NCBI GenBank assembly: GCA_040905145.1
Contig: JBBDSC010000201.1
Span: 1 to 64,000, forward strand
Direction of reading: 5' to 3'
Source: DATGMS01 sp040905145
GTDB lineage: Bacteria > Bacteroidota > Bacteroidia > Cytophagales > Cyclobacteriaceae
Length of the DNA: 64,000 nucleotides
Position 1 is the first letter of the stretch, and each line of letters opens with the position of its first letter. The notes beneath the pieces were generated by a model. That model searched no databases, was not told the origin of the DNA, and was given only the letters and a program-made list of their open reading frames with translations. A program made the position numbers and the translations under genes. This document shows, piece after piece, positions 1 to 8,741 of this stretch.

Positions 1-114
1 ATATGATTTACAAAGCATTAGTGCCAAAAGTCACAATAAATGGGGTAATTTTTTAATATAACTCTTATTTAAGGTTAAATTGCGCCTTCTGTTGAGTGAA
101 AAAGAATTAAGGGT

Positions 115-2376
115 ATGAATTTGAGTCATTATTTAAAAATAGCTGAAGAGCTGAATATCAGGCAAAAGCAGGTTTCTGATACCATTGAACTGTTGGATGA
201 AGGGGCTACTGTACCCTTTATTTCCAGATACCGTAAGGAAGTGACCGGGAGCCTGGACGAAGTACAGGTAGCAGCTATAAGGGATAGGGTACAACAATTG
301 CGGGAATTGGATAAAAGAAGGGAAGCCATCCTCAAATCCATCAGGGAGCAGGAAAAGCTGACACCGGAATTGGAGGATAAAATCAATGCGGCAGAAACGA
401 TGACCCTCCTGGAGGACTTGTACCTTCCCTATAAGCCAAAAAGAAGGACAAAAGCCACTATTGCAAGGGAAAAAGGCCTGGAGCCATTGGCCGCTCTGAT
501 TTTCAAGCAGGAATCCGTCAAATTGGAAGAAGAAGCTGAAAAATATATTGATGCGGAAAAAGAAGTCAATACGATAGAAGAAGTGCTTCAGGGAGCAAGA
601 GACATCATTTCTGAATGGATCAATGAAAATGCCGAATTGCGGAAAAAAATGCGGGATCTTTTTATAGAAGAAGGGAAATTTGTATCCAAGGTCCTTCCGG
701 GGAAAGAGCAGGAGGCCATCAAATACAAAGACTATTTCGATTGGTCAGAACCGGTCAAAACAGCCCCTTCCCACCGTGTCCTGGCGATGAGAAGAGGAGA
801 GAAGGAGCTTTTTCTGATGTTGGACAGCTCTCCTGAGGAGCTGGATGCCATTGCCTTAATGGAAAGAATGGTGGTGATAGAAAATAATTCATCGTCAGAA
901 CAGGTAAGGCTGGCGATTAAAGATTGCTATAAACGGCTGTTAAAGCCTTCCATGGAAACGGAAGTCCGCTTGTATACCAAGAAGAAAGCAGACGAGGAGG
1001 CAATTAAAGTATTTGCTGAAAATCTCCGTCAATTGCTTTTAGGAGCTCCTTTAGGGGAAAAATCAGTGATGGCCGTAGATCCGGGATTCAGGACGGGTTG
1101 TAAGTTGGTCTGTTTGGGGCCTCAGGGACAACTATTGCACAATGACCTCATTTACCCCAATGAGCCTCAAAGAAAGACCCTGGAATCAGGAGCCTTAGTG
1201 AAATACCTGGTAGAAAAGTACCATATTGAGGCGGTTGCCATAGGAAATGGAACGGCAAGCCGTGAAACAGAGCAGTTTTTTAAATCATTGGGCCTCGCTT
1301 CCAATATAATCACTGTAATGGTGAATGAAAGTGGAGCTTCCATTTATTCTGCTTCTGAAGTGGCCAGGGATGAATTTCCGAACCATGATCTAACGGTGAG
1401 AGGGGCAGTTTCCATTGGAAGAAGGTTAATGGATCCCTTGGCGGAATTGGTAAAGATCGATCCTAAATCCATTGGGGTGGGCCAGTATCAGCATGATGTG
1501 GATCAATCCGCTTTGAGGAATGGTCTGGATGACACTGTCATGAGCTGTGTGAACGGAGTAGGGGTAGAGGTCAATACAGCTTCAAAACAGTTATTGACCT
1601 ATGTTTCGGGGTTAGGCCCGGCTTTGGCTCAGAATATTGTGAAGTACCGGGATGAGAACGGGCCTTTTAAAAGCCGCAGCCAGATCAAATCAGTACCCAG
1701 GTTGGGAGACAAAGCTTATGAGCAGGCAGCAGGGTTTTTAAGGATCAGAAATGCAGAAAATCCTTTGGATGCCAGTGCGGTCCATCCCGAAAGTTATGGG
1801 GTGATCAATAAAATGGCCGTTGATATGGGGGTAAAGGTGGATGATTTAATCAAAAGCAATGAACTGCGCTCCAGGATCAATGTGAAGCAATATGTCACCA
1901 AAACCATAGGGTTGCCTACTTTGCAGGACATTATGGAAGAGCTGTCGAAACCTGGAAGGGACCCACGGGAAACTTTTGAGGTATTCAATTTTCAGGAAGG
2001 GGTGAATTCCCTGAAGGATTTAAAAGTGGGGATGAAGCTTCCGGGCATTATTACCAATATTACCAATTTTGGAGCTTTTGTGGATGTAGGGGTGCACCAG
2101 GACGGATTGGTTCATTTAAGCCATTTAGCAGACCGATATATTTCCGATCCCAATGAAGTGATCACTGTCAATCAAAAAGTAGAGGTTACGGTAATGGAAG
2201 TGGATATTGCCAGAAAAAGGATTAGTTTAAGCATGAAAGCTGATCCATTTGCCGAGAGGGGAAAAGTTAAACAGGAAAGAAATGCCCAACCTAACCGAAG
2301 AAGGCAGGAGAAGGAAGCAGAGGGGGATATGGCAGTCAAGCTGGCCCTGTTGAAAGGAAAATTCGGAAAGGGCTGA
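115..2376 (+). CDS. tex: Tex-family S1 RNA-binding protein
   Basis: Tex is a conserved nucleic-acid-binding protein linked to transcription; its exact role in Bacteroidota is not settled. The 753-residue length fits the family. The N-terminal helical Tex domain covers about residues 1-200. A YqgF/RNase-H-like fold begins near residue 320 at VMAVDPGFRTG. Helix-hairpin-helix repeats lie around 480-560 (YVSGLGPALAQNIV). An S1 domain runs from about 640 to 708 (GIITNITNFGAFVDVGVHQDG), followed by a basic tail. The gene stands alone and ends 47 bp before a strong intrinsic terminator. Family assignment is firm; the start is the first ATG after the spacer. Confidence 0.96.
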   Translation: MNLSHYLKIAEELNIRQKQVSDTIELLDEGATVPFISRYRKEVTGSLDEVQVAAIRDRVQQLRELDKRREAILKSIREQEKLTPELEDKINAAETMTLLEDLYLPYKPKRRTKATIAREKGLEPLAALIFKQESVKLEEEAEKYIDAEKEVNTIEEVLQGARDIISEWINENAELRKKMRDLFIEEGKFVSKVLPGKEQEAIKYKDYFDWSEPVKTAPSHRVLAMRRGEKELFLMLDSSPEELDAIALMERMVVIENNSSSEQVRLAIKDCYKRLLKPSMETEVRLYTKKKADEEAIKVFAENLRQLLLGAPLGEKSVMAVDPGFRTGCKLVCLGPQGQLLHNDLIYPNEPQRKTLESGALVKYLVEKYHIEAVAIGNGTASRETEQFFKSLGLASNIITVMVNESGASIYSASEVARDEFPNHDLTVRGAVSIGRRLMDPLAELVKIDPKSIGVGQYQHDVDQSALRNGLDDTVMSCVNGVGVEVNTASKQLLTYVSGLGPALAQNIVKYRDENGPFKSRSQIKSVPRLGDKAYEQAAGFLRIRNAENPLDASAVHPESYGVINKMAVDMGVKVDDLIKSNELRSRINVKQYVTKTIGLPTLQDIMEELSKPGRDPRETFEVFNFQEGVNSLKDLKVGMKLPGIITNITNFGAFVDVGVHQDGLVHLSHLADRYISDPNEVITVNQKVEVTVMEVDIARKRISLSMKADPFAERGKVKQERNAQPNRRRQEKEAEGDMAVKLALLKGKFGKG

Positions 2377-2423
2377 GCCATATTTTTTCCAAGGAGGGCA
2401 GGAAGCAAATGGACTAAACACAG

Positions 2424-2453
2424 AACCCCACCTAGTTATTAGGTGGGGTTTTT
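2424..2453 (+). terminator. Intrinsic terminator after tex
   Basis: Perfect 11-bp arms (AACCCCACCTA at 2424-2434 and TAGGTGGGGTT at 2440-2450) enclose a 5-nt loop and run into a short T-tract. It closes the tex transcript. Confidence 0.88.
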
Positions 2454-2544
2454 AAATTAATTATCCTTTGCAATTAAATAGTTGATCAATTGGAATCAAT
2501 TCAAAAAAACCTCAACAGTTATGTTTATTTTAACATCATTAAAT

Positions 2545-2573
2545 TGTTTATTGAACAAACATCCGTAACTTAG
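2545..2573 (+). promoter_or_regulatory. Putative LexA-like operator with overlapping promoter
   Basis: The 15-mer GTTTATTGAACAAAC at 2546-2560 is an imperfect inverted repeat of the form GTTT-N7-AAAC. A near-consensus -7 box, TAACTTAG, follows at 2566-2573 (consensus TAnnTTTG). The site lies upstream of the small gene at 2592 and the S24 regulator gene. A matching site sits in front of dinB (9924-9938), which is the main reason to take it as an operator. A weaker half-site, GTTTATT, starts at 2523, which places its centre 23 bp away. Binding by the S24 protein is inferred. Confidence 0.6.
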
Positions 2574-2591
2574 CTTCTGTTAAAATAAATT

Positions 2592-2846
2592 ATGATGGAA
2601 ACCAAAATAAGAATAATCAGCAAACAATTGCCTTCCGGTAATCAGCAGATAAAGTTTTTTATTGAAGATGAGGACCATCCCAGGTATGGGTATTTGCTTA
2701 TTTACGGATCAAAGACAGTAACAGAAGTGATCGCTGAAATCAAAGAAAGGCTGGAAATGATGGAAAAGTCCAGAATGGACCTTTTACGTTTCTCTTTTAA
2801 AAGGCCATGGCGTGATGACCATAATTTTTATCTTTACAGTGCATAA
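2592..2846 (+). CDS. Small hypothetical protein, cotranscribed with the S24 regulator
   Basis: This 84-residue soluble protein has no signal peptide or membrane segment and I do not recognise its family. The N-terminal half reads like beta strands (IRIISKQLPSGNQQIKFFIE), followed by an acidic/basic helix (VIAEIKERLEMMEKSR) and an aromatic C-terminus. It lies 6 bp upstream of the S24 regulator gene and directly behind the putative SOS-type operator, so it should be coregulated with that gene. Its position suggests an accessory role in the damage response, but nothing in the sequence shows a function. The second codon is also ATG, so the start could be one codon later. Confidence 0.75.
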   Translation: MMETKIRIISKQLPSGNQQIKFFIEDEDHPRYGYLLIYGSKTVTEVIAEIKERLEMMEKSRMDLLRFSFKRPWRDDHNFYLYSA

Positions 2847-2852
2847 CAAGAC

Positions 2853-3620
2853 ATGTACCTAGGGAAAAACATAAGGTATTTAAGGAAACAGAAGGGGCTT
2901 ACCCAATCTGACATTTCGGAAAAGCTGAACATCAAAAGAACGATGATTTCTGCCTATGAAGATGGGCGTTCAGAACCGAAGTTGGCGGGATTGAATACCT
3001 TGGCGGAAATTTTCGACATCTCCCTTGATGAACTCCTCAATCGAGATATAGAAACTGCCGGTAGGATGGTGACACATAAGCAAGGTGTAAAAGTCCTTAC
3101 CATAGCAGTAGATAAGGAGGGGCACGAAAATATCACCATGATAAGGCAGAAAGCATCTGCTGGCTATTTAAACGGTTTTTCGGATCCGGAATACATGGAA
3201 CAATTGCCCCAGTTTCATTTACCCAATCTTTCGAAAAATGCCACTTACCGGGCCTTTGAAATTAAGGGCGATAGTATGTTGCCATTGGTTTCCGGAACCG
3301 TAGTAATCGGGACTTATGTAGAGCATTTGATGGACATCCGGAATGGCAAAACCTATGTTTTGGTGACAGCCTCGGAAGGAGTGGTATATAAGCGGGTGTT
3401 CAATTATTTGGAAGAAAATGGAAAGTTGTTTTTGGGTTCTGATAATGAGATGTACAAACCTTATGAAATTTCAGGGGGAGAGGTGCTGGAAGCATGGGAA
3501 GCCAAGGCATTTATATCTACAGATTTCCCCAATCCCAAAGATAAAGCCAAGCCCTTGTCCCTAGAGGATATTTCTGATATGATCATGGATCTGAGAGCGG
3601 ATATAAAGAAATTAAAATAA
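2853..3620 (+). CDS. LexA-like XRE/peptidase S24 transcriptional regulator
   Basis: This 255-residue repressor combines an N-terminal XRE helix-turn-helix (residues 3-60, RKQKGLTQSDISEKLNIKRT) with a C-terminal S24 self-cleaving domain. The catalytic pair appears intact: Ser141 in GDSML and Lys180 in VVYKRV, 39 residues apart as in LexA/UmuD. A candidate scissile bond is Ala103-Gly104 in KASAGYLNG. The protein probably represses its own operon through the site at 2546-2560 and is inactivated by RecA-stimulated cleavage after DNA damage. dinB at 8.7-9.9 kb carries a matching site. A lysogeny-type CI repressor is an alternative, but no phage genes are nearby. Confidence 0.88.
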   Translation: MYLGKNIRYLRKQKGLTQSDISEKLNIKRTMISAYEDGRSEPKLAGLNTLAEIFDISLDELLNRDIETAGRMVTHKQGVKVLTIAVDKEGHENITMIRQKASAGYLNGFSDPEYMEQLPQFHLPNLSKNATYRAFEIKGDSMLPLVSGTVVIGTYVEHLMDIRNGKTYVLVTASEGVVYKRVFNYLEENGKLFLGSDNEMYKPYEISGGEVLEAWEAKAFISTDFPNPKDKAKPLSLEDISDMIMDLRADIKKLK

Positions 3621-3798
3621 GAATATTATAGTTTACGGACGTTTAGCCAGGTAGATTACTTTTTATGTAGGGTTTTAAAAGTGAATAAAACAGGAAAATT
3701 AAATAACAGCATTAACAACTTCAGAAGTAGAAGATTTTTTAGCTGCTATATAAATTTGTGGAATCATACTATAAATATAGGTGTTTTACCGACTTTAC

Positions 3799-3830
3799 AA
3801 AAAAAGCCGAATTCCAGGGAAAACGGCTTT
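3799..3830 (-). terminator. Intrinsic terminator of the ompA-like operon
   Basis: Read on the minus strand, AAAGCCG (3824-3830) pairs with CGGCTTT (3803-3809) and runs into seven T (3799-3805). It lies 23 bp past the stop of the ompA-like gene. The 3621-3852 spacer holds nothing else recognised. Confidence 0.75.
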
Positions 3831-3852
3831 GAAGTAATTTATTACTCTGATT

Positions 3853-4530
3853 TTATCCTTCAATATTTTCAATTTCACCACTTTCGGCTTTTTCTTTCAA
3901 CTCTTCATTGGCCCAGATAGCGATTTCCACTCTTCTGTTTTTTGCTCTTCCGGTTTCTGTATCATTGGATTCAATAGGATTTTCCAAGCCCATGCCCCTG
4001 GTGGTGATTCTATCTCCATCCACACCTTGCATTTTTAGATAGTTGGCGACAGAATTGGCCCTTCTTTCAGAAAGTCCTTTGTTGTACTCCGCACTGCCCT
4101 GATCATCGGTATGCCCTTCTACCATTACATTGGTATCGGAATATTCATTCAGGATCCGGGCAAGCTCCATCACGCTTTCCTGCGAAGCAGGGGTCAATTC
4201 ATAAGAATCAAATCCGTATAAAATGCCGGATTCAAAAGTTAATTTTATCCCTTCACCTACTCTTTCTACCTCTGCATTTTCAATAGCTTCCATTTCTTTT
4301 GCCTGATTGTCCATGTATTTTCCAATTGCGGCCCCACCTGCGCCACCAACAGCAGCACCTATGATAGCACCTGCGGCGGTATTTCCGCTTTTAGATCCAA
4401 TAAGCCCGCCTATGGCTCCGCCAGTTCCACCACCAATGGCGGCACCTTTACCTGTATTGCTCCAATTAGCACAGCTGAATATTAGCGAAGCACTAAGAAT
4501 AATTCCTAGAATTGGTTTTAATGATTTCAT
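3853..4530 (-). CDS. OmpA-family outer-membrane lipoprotein with glycine zipper
   Basis: The 225-residue precursor starts with a lipoprotein signal (ASLIFSC, Cys20). A glycine-zipper stretch covers about residues 30-75 (AIGGGTGGAIGGLIG and GAAVGGAGGAAIG), followed by a C-terminal OmpA/MotB peptidoglycan-binding domain at roughly 110-210. That domain carries the motifs EGHTDDQGSAEYNKGLSERRA and RGMGLENPI plus the basic GRAKNRRVEI end. It probably anchors the outer membrane to peptidoglycan. The gene starts 2 bp after the stop of the upstream hypothetical gene, so the two form an operon that ends at the 3799-3830 terminator. Confidence 0.93.
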   Translation of the reverse strand: MKSLKPILGIILSASLIFSCANWSNTGKGAAIGGGTGGAIGGLIGSKSGNTAAGAIIGAAVGGAGGAAIGKYMDNQAKEMEAIENAEVERVGEGIKLTFESGILYGFDSYELTPASQESVMELARILNEYSDTNVMVEGHTDDQGSAEYNKGLSERRANSVANYLKMQGVDGDRITTRGMGLENPIESNDTETGRAKNRRVEIAIWANEELKEKAESGEIENIEG

Positions 4531-4532
4531 AA

Positions 4533-5366
4533 TTACTGTTGGTTTAGTTTCATAAATCCCTCTTTGATTCTTGATATGGCATCAAATGAATCATCGATAT
4601 TTACGATACCTTTACCAAATTCATGCCAGAAGCCATCCCCACAATCTATATAAGTCCCCTTTTTTGTAGGGGGTGTTTCTTTAGCTGTCCCATAATCATA
4701 GTCTGGAAGAAAAATAGAAGAGAGTAAAGGTTTGGTTTCCTCCCAATCCGCTTCCTTTGCTTCGCCATTGACATATAGATCGATTTTTCTGGTTGAAAAT
4801 CTCACGGTCAATTCATAGTTGGTTTCTTCACCTTCCTGGTCAATAACCTTATATTTGAGGGTAAGCAGGGCCTCTTTTTTATTGATTTCATAAATCGCCT
4901 GGATATATTCCTGTGCCAAATACTGCCATTCTTCCTGGTTGTGGGGGATAGTTCTGGTGATTTGGCCATGATAGTCCTTGGCCAACACTTTAATCCCACC
5001 CGATGGGTCCAGCATTTTTTTGTTCGACCATTTGGATTGGGAATAGAGGGTCTTAAAAGGCTGCTCCCATATCTGTGGAATTTCGCCTATAAAACTATAA
5101 TCATCATTCAAGGTAAACCCTTCGTTGAGAATCTCCTCCTCGGTGAGATCCTCCCGATCGGTATAATGGATATCAAATTGGGTATTGATAAAGCTTTTTT
5201 CGAAACTTACCTTTAATTTAAAAATATGGCTAAAAGGTGCAGGCATCGTTCCGGAATCATATTCGATTTCCAAGCGGGTAATATCATCAGATTTTAAATG
5301 CATAATGTTTAAAACATCTTTTTTGAATAAAAGTTTTCCGGTTTCCCATTTATTTTTAGTGACCAT
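4533..5366 (-). CDS. Hypothetical cytoplasmic protein upstream of the ompA-like gene
   Basis: I do not recognise this family. The protein is soluble, rich in beta-strand patterns and charged residues, and has no signal peptide. The C-terminal part has a GDGFWHEFGKGIVNID stretch. I use the ATG at 5366 (MVTKNKWETG, 278 residues) rather than the in-frame ATG at 5399. The extra residues of the longer form look like spacer, and a promoter-like TTTG box at 5389-5392 would put the transcript start downstream of that ATG. The gene is followed after 2 bp by the OmpA-type lipoprotein gene, so both are probably cotranscribed. Confidence 0.72.
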   Translation of the reverse strand: MVTKNKWETGKLLFKKDVLNIMHLKSDDITRLEIEYDSGTMPAPFSHIFKLKVSFEKSFINTQFDIHYTDREDLTEEEILNEGFTLNDDYSFIGEIPQIWEQPFKTLYSQSKWSNKKMLDPSGGIKVLAKDYHGQITRTIPHNQEEWQYLAQEYIQAIYEINKKEALLTLKYKVIDQEGEETNYELTVRFSTRKIDLYVNGEAKEADWEETKPLLSSIFLPDYDYGTAKETPPTKKGTYIDCGDGFWHEFGKGIVNIDDSFDAISRIKEGFMKLNQQ

Positions 5367-5388
5367 TGAAGGGTTCACGTTAGGGCCG

Positions 5389-5396
5389 CAAAGGTT
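5389..5396 (-). promoter_or_regulatory. Candidate -7 promoter box
   Basis: On the minus strand AACCTTTG matches seven of eight positions of the Bacteroidota -7 consensus TAnnTTTG and is followed by CGGCCC. It would drive the 4533-5366 gene and ompA. No -33 TTTG box is seen at ideal spacing. Confidence 0.35.
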
Positions 5397-5494
5397 CATA
5401 TGCGGTTACAAAGACAGGAAAGATGGCTGGAAGCCTGTAATGTCTTCCCATGGTTATCAGTTTCTAATTCCTTTCAGACGCCTGACACCCATCT

Positions 5495-6607
5495 TCATTC
5501 CCCAAGTAATTTCTTCACCGTCTCCAGTCTGTTTACCTTTCCTGAAGCGGTTTCCACGAAAGGAGCCATAAAGTGAATTTCTTTGGGCTTTTGGTATTTG
5601 GGAAGCATATCCTTCAAAATGGAAAGCAAATTTTCCGCCTTATATTGAGTTTCTTCCTTGCCCTCTAAAATCAGGATTAATTTTTGCCCCAGCTTTGCGT
5701 CCGGTCTGCTCCCTACAAAGAAACGCAAAGATGGGAAAAACTGATGAACTGTTTCAACAATCCGGGCTTCCACCTCTTCCGGCTGGATCTTCAGTCCCCC
5801 TGAATTAATGGTAAAGTCTGCCCGGCCTTTCCAGATAAAGCTGGTTTCGGATTTTATTTCCACGATATCGTTTGTGAGTATCCATGCTTCATTGGCCATA
5901 GCCGTGTTTATTTGCAGCCTTTGATCCGACGTCTGGCGAATACGTACTCCTGGAAGGGTTTGATAAGTTAATTGGCCGGAATCTTTGAGATTGGCCAAAG
6001 CGATATGGGAAACAGTTTCGGTCATCCCGTAAGTTTGAAAAAGATCCATAGTCAAAAGAGAAGCCTTTTTCCTTAATGGAGGGGATACAGGTGCCCCTCC
6101 GATAATCAGGTTTTTAATTTGGTTGAGTAGCTTCTTGGTTTTCTCACTTTCCAGGCAAGCCTCCAGTTGTAAAGGGACCATGGCCGCAAAATCAAAAGTC
6201 TGGTTAGAAGGAAAACCCATAAGAGGGTGGGAGGTAGGGTCCACCAAGTGGAGTATACTGTTCCATTCCATGGCCCTGACCAACATCATTTTTCCTGCAA
6301 TCATGGCTGTATTTAGGCAGCAAAGCAAATGTTGATGGGGCTGAACCTCAAAAAAATCCCCGGTTGCCTTAGCGCTGGAGACCATTTGGGCGCGGCGAAC
6401 CTGAATGGCTTTGGGGATACCGGTAGACCCCGAGGTTTTCAATTCAAAGGTGTCCTTCCCGTTCAGCCATTCCCGGCAGAACAGGAGGGAAGCTTCAAAA
6501 TAAGACTTTTGCTCCGGCCAATTGCCGGATTGGATGTCTTTAAAGGAATATTTCTGATCCTCTATGATGATATCTCCCATATAAGCGATTAACTGATTTT
6601 CCCGCAA
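5495..6607 (-). CDS. menE: o-Succinylbenzoate-CoA ligase-like AMP-forming enzyme
   Basis: This is an ANL-superfamily adenylate-forming enzyme in the short 370-residue form common for Bacteroidota MenE. It would activate o-succinylbenzoate to its CoA ester in menaquinone synthesis. The P-loop-like A3 motif is KTSGSTGIPKAI (about residue 58). The A5 motif FQTYGMTETVSHIA is near residue 190. The A8 region WKGRADFTINSGGLKIQPEEVE follows at about 258, and the A10 lysine is in SGKVNR near the C-terminus. menA lies elsewhere in the window, consistent with a menaquinone respirer. MenE is the best call by length and motif, but the motifs alone would also fit another acyl-CoA ligase. Confidence 0.82.
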   Translation of the reverse strand: MRENQLIAYMGDIIIEDQKYSFKDIQSGNWPEQKSYFEASLLFCREWLNGKDTFELKTSGSTGIPKAIQVRRAQMVSSAKATGDFFEVQPHQHLLCCLNTAMIAGKMMLVRAMEWNSILHLVDPTSHPLMGFPSNQTFDFAAMVPLQLEACLESEKTKKLLNQIKNLIIGGAPVSPPLRKKASLLTMDLFQTYGMTETVSHIALANLKDSGQLTYQTLPGVRIRQTSDQRLQINTAMANEAWILTNDIVEIKSETSFIWKGRADFTINSGGLKIQPEEVEARIVETVHQFFPSLRFFVGSRPDAKLGQKLILILEGKEETQYKAENLLSILKDMLPKYQKPKEIHFMAPFVETASGKVNRLETVKKLLGE

Positions 6608-6680
6608 AATACAAAGATTTTTTTAGCTAAGGCTCCGCACATTACAGAAGAAAAATCAAATTTCCCTATCTTTACCCCCT

Positions 6681-8741
6681 ATGAGCAAAAAAGATTTTAA
6701 ACGCTATACCATTACTTCAGCTTTACCTTATGCCAATGGACCCTTGCACATCGGGCACTTGGCAGGTTGTTATATTCCATCTGACATTTATGTACGTTAT
6801 CTGCGTTCCCAAGGCAAGGAAGTCGCCTATATATGCGGTTCTGATGAACATGGTGTAGCCATAACCATAAAAGCCAAAAAAGAAGAGGTGACACCACAAG
6901 CGGTCGTGGATCGTTACCATAGCATCATGAAAGAAAGTTTTAGGGAATTTGGGATCAGCTTTGATCATTACTCCAGAACTACTGCCAAAATCCATCATGA
7001 AACCGCCTCTGAGCTTTTTTTGGATTTGTATAACAAGGGTGAGTTTGACGAACAGATCACAGAACAATATTATGATGAGGAGGCCAATCAGTTTTTAGCA
7101 GACCGATACATAGAAGGAACCTGCCCTAACTGTGGCTATGAACATGCCTATGGGGACCAATGCGAAAAGTGTGGCACTTCTTTAAGTCCTACAGAATTGA
7201 TCAACCCAAAGTCTAAATTGAGCGGGAATGTGCCGGTCCTAAAAGAGACCAAGCACTGGTTCCTGGATCTGGCCCGGTATACAGGATTCCTGAAAAAGTG
7301 GATCCTGGAAGATCATAAGGAGGACTGGAAGAACAATGTATTGGGTCAATGCCGCTCATGGTTAGAGGCCGGGGAAGGATTGCAGTCAAGGTCCATGACC
7401 AGGGATATGGATTGGGGCATCCCTGTTCCCTTGGAAGGTGCGGAAGGTAAAGTCCTCTATGTCTGGTTTGATGCTCCAATCGGCTACATTTCTTCTACCA
7501 AAGAATGGGCACAAGAAAAGGGAATCGATTGGCAGCCTTATTGGAAAGGTAAGGACACCAAATTGGTGCATTTTATTGGGAAAGATAATATTGTGTTTCA
7601 CTGTATCATCTTCCCGGCCATCCTAAAAACGCTTGGGGACTTTATTTTGCCGGACAATGTGCCAGCCAATGAGTTTTTGAACCTAGAGGGGGATAAAATC
7701 TCCACCTCCAGAAACTGGGCAGTTTGGCTGCATGAGTATCTGGAAGAATTTCCTGGAAAACAGGATGTGTTGCGGTATGTATTGACAGCCAATGCACCAG
7801 AGACCAAAGACAATGATTTTACCTGGAAGGATTTCCAGGGCAGGAATAATTCAGAGCTGGTCGGGATCTATGGCAACTTTGTACACCGTGCAATGGTACT
7901 TACCCATAAGTTTTTTGACGGGACAGTGCCCATGAGAGGGGAATTGTCACCTTACGACAGGGAAGTAATAGAAGCTTTGAAATCATTCCCGGAAAAAATC
8001 GCCGCCTCCATAGAAAAATACAGATTCCGGGAAGCTCTTAGTTTTATAATGGATTTTGCCCGGTTGGGAAACAAATATCTGGCCGATACAGAGCCATGGA
8101 AAGTGATCAAAGAGGATAAAGAAAGAACGGGCACTATACTAAACCTTGCCCTGAACATCACGGTGAACCTGGGGATTGTATCCGCACCATTTCTTCCCTT
8201 TACGGCTGGTAAATTAGCTAAAATGCTTCAAATTGATGCATTCAATTGGACAAAAGCAGGTAACCCGGACCTTCTTAAGAGTGGTCATGGTCTTGGAAAA
8301 GCGGCTTTACTATTCGAAAAGATAGAGGATGAGGTGGTGGACATTCAAGTAAATAAACTATTGAATGCAAGGAAGGAAAACGAGGAGACAAAGACAATGC
8401 TTCCTGCAGTGAAGGAGATGATTTCCTTTGAGGATTTCACTAAACTGGATATGAGAGTGGTGACGGTCCTTGAAGTAGAGCGGATGAAAAAATCCAAGAA
8501 GCTTTTGAAGCTCACTGTAGATACTGGATTGGGAAAAAGGACCGTCCTGAGTGGGATTGCGGAGCATTTTGATCCTGAGGCAATAGTGGGCAAGCAGGTG
8601 ACCATGTTGATCAATTTGGCTCCCAGGAAAATGATGGGCATTGATTCTGAAGGGATGATATTGATGGCAGAGGATCAGGATGGCTCGCTAAGACTGTTAG
8701 GTCCTGATGAACCTACGCTCCCGGGCTCATCCGTCAGTTAA
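6681..8741 (+). CDS. metG: Methionyl-tRNA synthetase
   Basis: This class I synthetase charges tRNA-Met. The HIGH motif is at residues 23-26 (PLHIGHLAGC). A zinc knuckle lies near residues 148-166 (CPNCGYEHAYGDQCEKCG). The KMSKS equivalent is DKISTSRNW, near 336. The anticodon-binding helical domain follows, and a C-terminal Trbp111-like tRNA-binding OB fold covers about 580-686 (FTKLDMRVVTVLEVERMKKS). The 686-residue length is typical of the long dimeric form. It is convergent with dinB and the two coding regions overlap by 8 bp. The promoter area, shared divergently with menE, is only 73 bp. Confidence 0.97.
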   Translation: MSKKDFKRYTITSALPYANGPLHIGHLAGCYIPSDIYVRYLRSQGKEVAYICGSDEHGVAITIKAKKEEVTPQAVVDRYHSIMKESFREFGISFDHYSRTTAKIHHETASELFLDLYNKGEFDEQITEQYYDEEANQFLADRYIEGTCPNCGYEHAYGDQCEKCGTSLSPTELINPKSKLSGNVPVLKETKHWFLDLARYTGFLKKWILEDHKEDWKNNVLGQCRSWLEAGEGLQSRSMTRDMDWGIPVPLEGAEGKVLYVWFDAPIGYISSTKEWAQEKGIDWQPYWKGKDTKLVHFIGKDNIVFHCIIFPAILKTLGDFILPDNVPANEFLNLEGDKISTSRNWAVWLHEYLEEFPGKQDVLRYVLTANAPETKDNDFTWKDFQGRNNSELVGIYGNFVHRAMVLTHKFFDGTVPMRGELSPYDREVIEALKSFPEKIAASIEKYRFREALSFIMDFARLGNKYLADTEPWKVIKEDKERTGTILNLALNITVNLGIVSAPFLPFTAGKLAKMLQIDAFNWTKAGNPDLLKSGHGLGKAALLFEKIEDEVVDIQVNKLLNARKENEETKTMLPAVKEMISFEDFTKLDMRVVTVLEVERMKKSKKLLKLTVDTGLGKRTVLSGIAEHFDPEAIVGKQVTMLINLAPRKMMGIDSEGMILMAEDQDGSLRLLGPDEPTLPGSSVS

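Noticed and set aside
3681..3920. Open frame of 79 codons on the + strand
   Set aside because: It runs through the terminator and into the antisense of the ompA-like gene, with no coding character.
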